Of a DNA stretch of 64,000 bases, positions 17,274 to 24,745 are shown one piece after another. The notes beneath the pieces were generated by a model that was given only the letters and a program-made list of their open reading frames with translations, searched no databases and had not been told where the DNA came from. The stretch's first letter is position 1. Every line of letters begins with the position of its first letter. The stretch lies in contig JACKMX010000005.1 of assembly GCA_024235175.1 (NCBI GenBank), positions 496,001 to 560,000 on the forward strand. The letters are read 5' to 3'. The position numbers were made by a program, and so were the translations under genes. This DNA is from Chromatiaceae bacterium. Lineage in GTDB: Bacteria; Pseudomonadota; Gammaproteobacteria; Chromatiales; Chromatiaceae.

Positions 17274-19355
17274 ATGACAGACCTTTCCCGTTATAGAAAT
17301 ATCGGTATCTTCGCCCATGTGGACGCAGGTAAGACAACCACAACAGAACGGATATTAAAGCTCACCGGCAAGATTCATAAAACTGGTGAGGTGCATGACG
17401 GAGAGGCGACAACCGACTTCATGGAGCAGGAACAGGAGCGTGGAATCACTATCCAGTCTGCAGCCACCTCCTGTGAATGGAACGGTCATCGACTGAATAT
17501 CATTGATACTCCCGGACACGTCGACTTTACTATCGAAGTGTATCGTTCCCTGAAAGTACTGGATGGCGGTATCGGTGTGTTCTGTGGCTCGGGTGGCGTT
17601 GAACCTCAGTCTGAAACGAACTGGCGTTACGCCAACGAGTCCGAGGTTGCCCGGGTTATCCTTGTCAATAAGCTTGATCGCCTCGGTGCTGATTATTATC
17701 GGGTGATTGACCAGATTAAGAATGTGCTGGCCGCGACACCGCTGGTTATGGTATTGCCGATCGGGGTCGAAGATGATTTTAAAGGCGTGGTTGACCTGCT
17801 GACCCGTAAAGCCTGGGTTTGGGACGATACCGGACTTCCGGAAAACTATGAAATCAGGGATGTGCCGGAAGATATGCTGGAGCTGACCGAAGAGTGGCGG
17901 GAAAAGTTGATAGAGACTGCTCTGGAGCAGGACGACGACGCGATGGAGGCCTATCTGGAGGGGGAGACTCCCTCACTGGAGACGCTGCATGCTTGTATTC
18001 GAAAGGGTACTATTGCCCTGGACTTTTTTCCGACATATTGCGGGTCTGCTTTTAAAAACAAGGGTATACAGCTCATTCTCAATGCGGTGGTTGACTTTCT
18101 GCCCAATCCGATGGAAGTTCAGCCCCAGCCTGAAGTCGATATCGAAGGCAACGAGACGGGCAAATTTGCCGTGGTGGATGCCGAGCTCCCCCTGCGTGCG
18201 CTGGCATTCAAAATCATGGATGACCGTTTCGGTGCTCTGACCTTTACCCGAATCTACTCAGGTCGGATAGAGAAGGGAATGACCGTACTTAATACTTTTA
18301 CCGGTAAAACGGAACGCATCGGCCGCATCGTTGAGATGCACGCCAACTCCCGTTCGGAGCTCTCTGCTGCCCAGGCCGGTGACATCATTGCCCTGGTTGG
18401 GCTAAAAAATACCCAGACAGGTCACACTCTTTGCGATCCCAAGAATCCAGCCACGCTTGAACCGATGGTATTCCCGGATCCGGTTATCTCAATCGCTATT
18501 GCACCGAAAGATAAAGGCGGGTCGGAAAAGATGGGAATAGCGCTGAACAAGATGGTTCAGGAAGATCCATCCTTCCGTGTTGAGACCGATGTAGAGAGTG
18601 GTGAAACCATCATTAAAGGAATGGGTGAACTTCATCTGGACATCAAAGTCGACATTCTCAAACGCACCCACGGTGTCGAAGTCAATGTCGGCAAACCGCA
18701 GGTTGCTTATCGGGAAACCATCACCGGTCGCGTCGAGGATAGTTACACTCACAAGAAACAGACCGGTGGTTCCGGTCAGTTCGCAAAGATCGACTACATT
18801 GTTGAGCCTGGAGAGACCGGAAGCGGTTACACGTTTGAATCTGTTGTCACGGGCGGTAATGTGCCGCGCGAATTCTGGCCTGCAGTGGAGAAAGGATTCA
18901 AGCTCTGCATGGCAGAGGGTGTGCTGGCAGGTTTTCCTGTTCTCGACGTCAAAGTGACGCTGGTAGATGGCAGTTACCATCCAGTGGATTCATCCGCGGT
19001 GGCGTATGAAATAGCGGCAAAGGCGGCTTACCGCCAATCGATACCCAAAGCCGCTCCGCAGCTTATGGAACCGATTATGAAAATCGACGTGTACACTCCC
19101 GAAGACCATGTTGGTGATGTGATCGGTGATCTCAACCGACGCCGGGGTATGATCAAATCCCAGGAGACCGGCCCCACCAATGTGCGTGTCAAAGCCGACG
19201 CACCTTTGAGCGAGATGTTTGGTTATATCGGCGACCTTCGTACCATGACGTCGGGTCGCGGTCAGTTCTCTATGGAGTTTTCTCACTACATGCCGTGCCC
19301 AAAGAATGTGGCTGAAGCGGTAATAAAGGAGGTCCAGGCGCGTAAGGCAAGCTGA
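17274..19355 (+). CDS. fusA2: Elongation factor G, second-type copy (EF-G2)
   Basis: Encodes 693 aa, full length. It is a translational GTPase that moves tRNA and mRNA on the ribosome or helps recycle it. GTPase motifs are intact: G1 AHVDAGKTTTTERIL, G2 RGITIQSAA, G3 DTPGHVDF and G4 NKLD. Domains II-V follow (GRGQFSMEFSHYMPCP near the end is typical of domain V). The gene stands alone with its own promoter and terminator, not in the rpsL-rpsG-fusA-tuf operon, and the sequence is of the divergent EF-G2 type. The organism therefore probably has a canonical fusA elsewhere. Its special role is unknown. Confidence 0.92.
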   Translation: MTDLSRYRNIGIFAHVDAGKTTTTERILKLTGKIHKTGEVHDGEATTDFMEQEQERGITIQSAATSCEWNGHRLNIIDTPGHVDFTIEVYRSLKVLDGGIGVFCGSGGVEPQSETNWRYANESEVARVILVNKLDRLGADYYRVIDQIKNVLAATPLVMVLPIGVEDDFKGVVDLLTRKAWVWDDTGLPENYEIRDVPEDMLELTEEWREKLIETALEQDDDAMEAYLEGETPSLETLHACIRKGTIALDFFPTYCGSAFKNKGIQLILNAVVDFLPNPMEVQPQPEVDIEGNETGKFAVVDAELPLRALAFKIMDDRFGALTFTRIYSGRIEKGMTVLNTFTGKTERIGRIVEMHANSRSELSAAQAGDIIALVGLKNTQTGHTLCDPKNPATLEPMVFPDPVISIAIAPKDKGGSEKMGIALNKMVQEDPSFRVETDVESGETIIKGMGELHLDIKVDILKRTHGVEVNVGKPQVAYRETITGRVEDSYTHKKQTGGSGQFAKIDYIVEPGETGSGYTFESVVTGGNVPREFWPAVEKGFKLCMAEGVLAGFPVLDVKVTLVDGSYHPVDSSAVAYEIAAKAAYRQSIPKAAPQLMEPIMKIDVYTPEDHVGDVIGDLNRRRGMIKSQETGPTNVRVKADAPLSEMFGYIGDLRTMTSGRGQFSMEFSHYMPCPKNVAEAVIKEVQARKAS

Positions 19356-19375
19356 TCTGGAGCAATTTTCTGGCC

Positions 19376-19403
19376 TGAAGTGTTTGAAACAGGCTTCATT
19401 TTT
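19376..19403 (+). terminator. Probable Rho-independent terminator of fusA2
   Basis: TGAAGTGTTT pairs with AAACA(GG)CTTCA across a one-base loop, with a two-base bulge, and is followed directly by a run of five T. It begins about 20 bases after the fusA2 stop. Confidence 0.55.
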
Positions 19404-19464
19404 GCGACATGATAGACCTGTCGGAGGGGCTGGAGCAAAGCTACTCGGATATAGCAAACTCAAG

Positions 19465-19486
19465 TGACCGCCTGGCAGGGCGGTCA
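19465..19486. repeat. Perfect 8-bp inverted repeat upstream of ydcH-like gene
   Basis: TGACCGCC and GGCGGTCA are separated by six bases (TGGCAG). No T-run follows. It could be part of the 5' leader of the downstream gene, or an operator. It lies 45 bases before that start. Confidence 0.4.
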
Positions 19487-19530
19487 TTACAAATTAATGG
19501 CGCCACGCGCAGGTAGAGAGGAGAGGAGAT

Positions 19531-19779
19531 ATGCTTGCAGAGCATCATGATATCGACCACGAATTCCCGGAGTACCACGCGAAGCTGGAAGTGCTTGTCG
19601 CGGCAGACCCGGAGTTTGCCAAACAAGTGGCAAGGCACGATAAACTTGACAATCAGATTCGTGAACTGGAAGAACTTGGTCAGCCGATCTCTGATGAAAA
19701 CATCGAGGCCATGAAATTCGAGCGGGCAGGGCTCAAGGACATTATTTACGCCAGGCTGCGTCAGGCTCAAACGGCTTAA
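19531..19779 (+). CDS. YdcH family protein (DUF465)
   Basis: Encodes 82 aa with a strong GAGGAGAGGAG site before the ATG. The sequence HHDIDHEFPEYHAKLEVL and RHDKLDNQIRELE matches the DUF465/YdcH family of short helical, coiled-coil cytosolic proteins common in proteobacteria. The charged histidine-rich N-terminus is typical. No biochemical function is established. It stands alone, downstream of fusA2. Confidence 0.88.
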   Translation: MLAEHHDIDHEFPEYHAKLEVLVAADPEFAKQVARHDKLDNQIRELEELGQPISDENIEAMKFERAGLKDIIYARLRQAQTA

Positions 19780-19976
19780 ATCTGTCCGTTGACCTTATCC
19801 CGCGCAGATGATTGTACTGCGGGCGGGGCAGCGGTACTCGCCGATAGTTACCAATTCAGGAGTATCATCTCTATCAAATGCTCACATGGACAGTAAGGTG
19901 AGCTGGTTTTTTATACACTCTTTTTGTTCCGGTTCAAGGAAGTCCGCAGACCATACATTCCTTCTCGAACATCCAA

Positions 19977-20354
19977 ATGAAACCCGGCTCTGAGAAAAGC
20001 TTTGGTTATGTTTTTGCCGTAATTTTTTTCATCTTAGGGCTTTATCCTGCCATTTATGGTGAACCTGTAAAGTTCTGGTGCCTGATAATTTCCGTTCTGC
20101 TTGCAGCCATAGCACTGCTGAGACCGGGCATTCTACGTAAACCAAATTATTGGTGGTTCAGATTCGGTATACTTCTAGGTGGAATTATTGCCCCGGTTGT
20201 AATGGGGGCTGTTTATCTTATGGCAATTCTACCAACAGGATTAATCATGCGGAGCTTGGGAAAAGATCCGCTTAAAAGCAAGCAGGACAAATCGGTTGCA
20301 TCATACTGGATCAAGCGTGACACGCCGCTCCAGCCGATGAAAAATCAATTTTAA
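19977..20354 (+). CDS. SxtJ family small membrane protein
   Basis: Encodes 125 aa. There are several hydrophobic helices (FGYVFAVIFFILGLYPAIY; FWCLIISVLLAAIALL; FGILLGGIIAPVVMGAVYLM) and a basic C-terminal tail ending PLQPMKNQF. This matches the SxtJ-like family, named from the saxitoxin cluster and often found beside a large carbamoyltransferase. The next two genes are the DUF5989 protein and a carbamoyltransferase, so this is the standard three-gene set. The biochemical role is unknown; a membrane anchor or assembly role is inference. Confidence 0.83.
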   Translation: MKPGSEKSFGYVFAVIFFILGLYPAIYGEPVKFWCLIISVLLAAIALLRPGILRKPNYWWFRFGILLGGIIAPVVMGAVYLMAILPTGLIMRSLGKDPLKSKQDKSVASYWIKRDTPLQPMKNQF

Positions 20355-20379
20355 TCAGATATATGCCTGCCTGGATATT

Positions 20380-20532
20380 ATGTTATCGCTTATCTCGGAA
20401 CTCTGGTCTTTTCTGAAAGTTCACAAGAAGTTCTGGCTTCTACCCATTTTACTGGTGCTCGGATTGTTCGGTGCTCTAATAGTGTTTTCTCAGGGTTCGG
20501 CTGTTGCTCCATTCATCTATACGCTGTTCTGA
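20380..20532 (+). CDS. DUF5989 (SxtK-like) single-span membrane protein
   Basis: Encodes 50 aa: it begins MLSLISELWSFLKVHKKFW, has one membrane helix (LLPILLVLGLFGALIVF), and ends APFIYTLF. The short length, the ELWxFLKxxKKFWLxP start and the APFIYxLF end are typical of DUF5989 proteins found with carbamoyltransferases. The ATG is 25 bp after the SxtJ-like stop, and the carbamoyltransferase ATG follows two bases after its stop. Confidence 0.82.
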   Translation: MLSLISELWSFLKVHKKFWLLPILLVLGLFGALIVFSQGSAVAPFIYTLF

Positions 20533-20534
20533 TA

Positions 20535-22376
20535 ATGAGGATTCTCGGGATTTCCGGTTTCTACCACGATAGTGCAGCTGCACTGGTGATTGACGGAAAG
20601 ATAAAGGCAGCGGCACAGGAAGAACGCTTTACCCGCAAAAAGCACGATTCCGGATTTCCGGATAATGCCATTGACTACGTTCTGGCAGAAGCCGGAATAT
20701 CAATGGCCGAGGTGGATTTTGTCGTTTTTTATGACAAGCCGCTGCTTAAGTTTGACAGATTGCTTGAAACCTATATCTCAATGGCACCAAAGGGATTTCA
20801 CTCGTTCCGTTTGGCCATGCCTGTTTGGTTGAGGGAAAAACTGTTTCTGAAGGATCTGCTGCTGAAAAAAATCAGGCAGCGCAACAATCGGTTCAGGCCT
20901 GCCCAACTTATGTTCTCTGAGCATCACTTCAGCCATGCAGCAAGCGCTTTTTACCCTTCTCCTTTTGAAGAGGCTATTGTGTTGACATTGGATGGTGTAG
21001 GTGAATGGGCAACATCCACGGTAGCTGTCGGTAGGGGCTCCAGCCTGGAGATTGTGCGCGAACTTCATTTCCCGCACTCACTTGGACTACTCTATTCTGC
21101 TTTCACCTACTACCTCGGTTTCAAGGTCAATAGCGGGGAATATAAGGTGATGGGGTTGGCTCCTTATGGTGAACCAGTATATCAAGAGCTAATTTTTGAG
21201 AAGATCGTTGACTTGAAAAATGACGGCTCATTTCGTCTTGACCAGTCATATTTCAACTACTTGACCGGGCTGACGATGACCAATCAGAAGTTTTCTGATC
21301 TGTTTGGTGAACCGGTCAGGAAGCCTGAAACCGAAGCGTTGACTCAGTTTCACATGAACATGGCCGCATCGATTCAGGCAGTTACGGAAAAAATTGTTTT
21401 GACGATAACCAGAAGCCTTGAGCACGAATTCCGTATGGACAATTTGTGCATGGCCGGTGGTGTCGCACTTAATTGTGTTGCCAACGGAAAAATTCTGAGG
21501 GATAGCGGATTCAAGAATATATGGATTCAACCGGCGGCTGGTGATGCTGGCGGCGCTCTGGGGGCCGCGTTTGCTTTATGGCATCATGAGCTTGGCAACC
21601 CGAGAGAACCTGACCGGAACGACGCAATGCAGGGCTCCTATCTTGGCCCTGAGTTTTCCGACGAACAGATCGAACAAACCCTGGTAGAAATGGGGGCTGT
21701 ATTTACCAAACGCTCCCGCGAAGAGTTAATAAAGCAGACAGCACTCGCGTTGACGGAAAGCAGGTCGGTGGGTTGGTTCCAGGGGAGAATGGAGTTCGGC
21801 CCCAGAGCTCTCGGCACTCGCTCGATCCTTGCTGACCCGCGCTCCGAAACCGTTCAAAAAGAACTCAACCTGAGAATCAAGTATCGTGAGAGTTTTAGAC
21901 CATTTGCACCATCGGTACTTAGCGAAGATCTGTCTGACTGGTTTGAGATCGATTGTGACAGTCCGTACATGTTACTCGTCGCGGATGTGAAAAAGTCACT
22001 CCGTCGGGAATTGACAGATCAGGAAAATGCCTTGTTCGGGCTTGATAAGTTAGATATCAAACGATCTGATATTCCAGCGGTTACTCATGTGGATTATTCT
22101 GCGCGCATTCAGACTGTGCATATAGAAACCAATCCAAAATACCATGCTCTCATATCCGAATTTAAAAGGCTTACCGGGTGCCCGGTTTTGGTAAATACTT
22201 CATTTAATGTAAGAGGAGAACCCATTGTCTGTACACCAGCAGATGCCTTCAAATGTTTTATGGCAACCGACCTGGAAGTATTGGCGATGGGTTCTTATAT
22301 GCTTGAAAAACCGCAACAACGCACGGTATGGAATGTAAAACGCGAGACTTACAAAGATCTGTACAAATTTGACTGA
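20535..22376 (+). CDS. Carbamoyltransferase (NodU/CmcH/SxtI-like)
   Basis: Encodes 613 aa, full length. These enzymes transfer a carbamoyl group from carbamoyl phosphate, through a carbamoyl-adenylate, to a hydroxyl of a sugar or natural product. The N-terminal Kae1-like domain shows LGISGFYHDSAAALV, AAQEERFTRKKHD, EHHFSHAASAFYPSP (iron-binding His) and LTLDGVGEW. The C-terminal YrdC-like domain includes GRMEFGPRALGTRSIL and VNTSFNVRGEPIV. The substrate cannot be deduced. With SxtJ and DUF5989 genes upstream it forms a compact operon; no other glycan or toxin genes are adjacent. Confidence 0.93.
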   Translation: MRILGISGFYHDSAAALVIDGKIKAAAQEERFTRKKHDSGFPDNAIDYVLAEAGISMAEVDFVVFYDKPLLKFDRLLETYISMAPKGFHSFRLAMPVWLREKLFLKDLLLKKIRQRNNRFRPAQLMFSEHHFSHAASAFYPSPFEEAIVLTLDGVGEWATSTVAVGRGSSLEIVRELHFPHSLGLLYSAFTYYLGFKVNSGEYKVMGLAPYGEPVYQELIFEKIVDLKNDGSFRLDQSYFNYLTGLTMTNQKFSDLFGEPVRKPETEALTQFHMNMAASIQAVTEKIVLTITRSLEHEFRMDNLCMAGGVALNCVANGKILRDSGFKNIWIQPAAGDAGGALGAAFALWHHELGNPREPDRNDAMQGSYLGPEFSDEQIEQTLVEMGAVFTKRSREELIKQTALALTESRSVGWFQGRMEFGPRALGTRSILADPRSETVQKELNLRIKYRESFRPFAPSVLSEDLSDWFEIDCDSPYMLLVADVKKSLRRELTDQENALFGLDKLDIKRSDIPAVTHVDYSARIQTVHIETNPKYHALISEFKRLTGCPVLVNTSFNVRGEPIVCTPADAFKCFMATDLEVLAMGSYMLEKPQQRTVWNVKRETYKDLYKFD

Positions 22377-22415
22377 GCTATAATTGCACTGATTTTAATT
22401 CTTTATACCAAACGG

Positions 22416-22757
22416 TCAGGCAACAGAATGGTAGTGGCCAAATGGATGATCCTCTTCACCTTGCAGTCGATTTAATGCAGGTGCAGGGGATAAAGCACCG
22501 CTTAAAATCTGGCTGATCCCAAACTCCAGTGCGGCTTCGGGGGTACTGAACACCTGAGTGAAATCCACATCATCCAGGTTGGGAAGGGTGATACTGAGAT
22601 GCCACCCTATTTCGAACAGGCTTTCGTCGCCATCACCTGTATTGAAAACGTCGTGTTTACTCACATAACTGGTTACGACCCCCCAGTCCTCACCTTCGAA
22701 TACCTGATTGATGATAACTACAGGTGTATCGAACTTCTCCAGGCTGGAGTTGATCAT
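22416..22757 (-). CDS. Hypothetical protein, 113 aa
   Basis: Not recognised. Convergent with the carbamoyltransferase. The ATG has GGAG six to seven bases upstream on the minus strand, which supports it being real. The product is acidic and soluble (FEGEDWGVVTSYVSKHD, GDGDESLFEIGWHLSITLP, FSTPEAALEFGISQIL) with a histidine-containing tail. There are no membrane segments or cysteines. Confidence 0.55.
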   Translation of the reverse strand: MINSSLEKFDTPVVIINQVFEGEDWGVVTSYVSKHDVFNTGDGDESLFEIGWHLSITLPNLDDVDFTQVFSTPEAALEFGISQILSGALSPAPALNRLQGEEDHPFGHYHSVA

Positions 22758-23467
22758 TGCATTCTCCGAAAAATCAAACGGTCGTCTTTTTATGATAATC
22801 TACCTGTCGTACATGACAATCATATGACGGTAAAAATGAGATTCTGAAAACAGATGCTACTATGAGCAGGGATTATTTATCAATAATTTTATTATGGATA
22901 TAGTTTAAACTATAAGTAACTGAATACAAAGGAATACTGGTTTTCAGCACCATCTATATTGCCTTTCGTTGACGGTAAACAGTTGACAAAGATCATTCCA
23001 ATTCCACAAAAGTGGTTGTTGAGAAAAGATCGACTCCTCGAACGCACCAGCGAACTGTCTAAGAATCAACAGCATCTGCGGAATGTCATAGGAAAAGACA
23101 CTGAAATTTGGCTCATCAAGCCGGAGATAACCCACCAGATTGCTGCGGGGTTCCCCAGTTAGAGAAAATAGGCTGCAAGTCGGCGAAGAGATCGAAGCAA
23201 GTCAACTATAGCCAATCGCGCTTATTATTTAACATAATATATATTATGCGCAATAATATATTCGTAATGAATTGGTTTTTCATTTTTTCAGTAGTGCTTC
23301 CACTCAGGGATACTTAGATCTATACAAAGCTGGCTGGTTAATCGCAGATGATAATTACAAAAGTCTATTTTATTCAATTTATTACAGGTCTTACATAAAC
23401 TTATTTATTCTGCCTCTAAGTTTGCACCAGCACTTGCCAGGCGGTATCTGAACTGTATCCTGAGAGA
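22758..23467. other. AT-rich intergenic region without a clear gene
   Basis: This 710-base stretch is visibly richer in A and T than its surroundings and has only short, unconvincing reading frames on both strands (for example about 67 codons at 22959-23162 and 63 on the opposite strand). I see no recognisable domain or insertion-sequence end. It may be decayed sequence. Confidence 0.6.
23233..23248. repeat. Perfect 16-bp AT palindrome
   Basis: CATAATATATATTATG reads the same on both strands. It lies in the AT-rich gap, about 220 bases beyond the peroxiredoxin stop. It may be chance in AT-rich DNA, or a protein-binding site. Confidence 0.3.
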
Positions 23468-23947
23468 TCATGCCGAGAGGGCTGCAAGCATTGTTTTGGC
23501 GTCGCTGACCTCGAACTTCTTCGGAGCTTCAACATTGAGTTTTGTTACATTTCCGTCTTCGATAACCATGGCGTACCGTTGGGACCGGATACCGCCAAGA
23601 TGAGGCATTTCCACCGCCAGACCCAAAGCCTTGGAAAAATCAGCACAAATATCGGCCAGCAGCGTAATTGCCTCAGCGTTCTGCTGTTCACCCCAGGCTC
23701 TCATTACAAAAACATCGTTTACAGAGACGCATGCAAGCATATCAACGCCCTGCGCTTTGAAATCATCTGCCAGCACCACATAACCCGGCAGATGGCTGGC
23801 GGAACAGGTCGGAGTAAAAGCTCCTGGCAAGCCAAATAAAACTACTTTCTTGCCGGCAAACAGCTTGTCGGCACCTATCGTCTCCTGATCTTTGGGGTTG
23901 ACTACGGTGATATCGACAGAGGGAATTTTGTCTCCCACTTCAATCAT
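23468..23947 (-). CDS. Peroxiredoxin, Prx5 type
   Basis: Encodes 159 aa from the ATG preceded by AGGAGAG six bases away; a longer in-frame start lacks that support. This thiol peroxidase reduces hydrogen peroxide, organic peroxides and peroxynitrite. The peroxidatic cysteine C48 is in the Prx5 motif PGAFTPTCSASHLPGY. A second cysteine, C73 (LACVSVND), may resolve the disulfide. There is no fused glutaredoxin domain. It sits near the oxygen-sensitive KOR cluster, but the link is inference. Confidence 0.92.
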   Translation of the reverse strand: MIEVGDKIPSVDITVVNPKDQETIGADKLFAGKKVVLFGLPGAFTPTCSASHLPGYVVLADDFKAQGVDMLACVSVNDVFVMRAWGEQQNAEAITLLADICADFSKALGLAVEMPHLGGIRSQRYAMVIEDGNVTKLNVEAPKKFEVSDAKTMLAALSA

Positions 23948-24039
23948 GATGAACTCTCCTGAAGTGACACCTCGATAAATTAACGAACACGGCAATATCC
24001 CTGTACTGCCGTGCTGTTAATCTTTAACTCTTCAAATGC

Positions 24040-24234
24040 TCAGGAGACAGTACAAGTCATATCCTGACCGCAACAGAGTGGAGATTTGATTTTTCCATGT
24101 CCATTCGGGCATTCGGAAATCTGCACTTCAGCCCCATTCTCCAGTTTCAGGGTGCCGTTCTCCAACGGTGCGTCGCACTTGCCGCAGGTTGCATTGACAC
24201 TCATTCCACACACTTTGCACTCGTAAGTTGCCAT
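24040..24234 (-). CDS. Small zinc-ribbon/metal-binding protein
   Basis: Encodes 64 aa with eight cysteines: CKVCG, CGKCD, a single C in SECPNGHG, CCGQDM and a final C. The paired CXXC motifs suggest a rubredoxin-like or zinc-ribbon fold binding one or two metal ions. It is cytosolic, with no signal peptide. It follows the same direction as the peroxiredoxin, 92 bases upstream, so the two may be co-transcribed. The family looks like the small metal-binding proteins of sulfur oxidisers, but I cannot name it. Confidence 0.75.
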   Translation of the reverse strand: MATYECKVCGMSVNATCGKCDAPLENGTLKLENGAEVQISECPNGHGKIKSPLCCGQDMTCTVS

Positions 24235-24444
24235 GTTTTCAGTCCTTTAATCAGGTTTGATGAGTTTTACCCGGTCCCAAATATAACAATCATCCAATTG
24301 GGAGTACAGATTACTCATAAGCTCCCAAGGATTGCAATCGCAGTGAATAATCGAATTTCCAACCGATCCAGCATTTTCTGTTTGGACCAAAGTCAGCAAC
24401 AGAGCAATATCAACTTGGCAGTTGAAATCACTATCCTTCATCAA

Positions 24445-24474
24445 TGCTAATGGTACGGCACCATCCCATTAGCA
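24445..24474. repeat. 9-bp inverted repeat upstream of korA
   Basis: TGCTAATGG and CCATTAGCA flank a 12-base loop that itself contains an ATGGT/ACCAT pair. No T-run follows on either strand. It lies about 270 bases before korA and could be a terminator-like hairpin insulating the cluster or an operator. Confidence 0.4.
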
Positions 24475-24745
24475 GTGATCTTTCATATACTTGGCGCATT
24501 GCTCTCTGCTCAGCGATTGGGTCGTACTACATCGCTCCAAGGCGATTGATGTGAACGATATCTCTTGCTGCGATATGGCCCTGAAAAAGCAATTAGTTGA
24601 CATTGCCTACAAATTTCCTTTTCAATAGTTTTCAGCTGGGAATAGACAATAATAAATTTCTGTACATAATCCCGGCTGCCCTGAAGAGTATTAAAGCTGG
24701 CATAAGACCAGGTTCCATTGAAACTAATTACAAAAGGGGCTTTAA
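24445..24745. other. Upstream region of the kor-rnf cluster
   Basis: No gene is convincing here. Besides the inverted repeat at its left end, a TTGACA at 24597-24602 followed after 18 bases by TTCAAT is a weak sigma-70-like candidate. A purine-rich AAAAGGGG stands seven bases before the korA ATG and is its probable ribosome site. Confidence 0.45.

Noticed and set aside
24247..24444. 65-codon minus-strand frame before the zinc-ribbon gene
   Set aside because: No ribosome site and no family resemblance; a longer plus-strand frame overlaps it, also without support. Left as non-coding.
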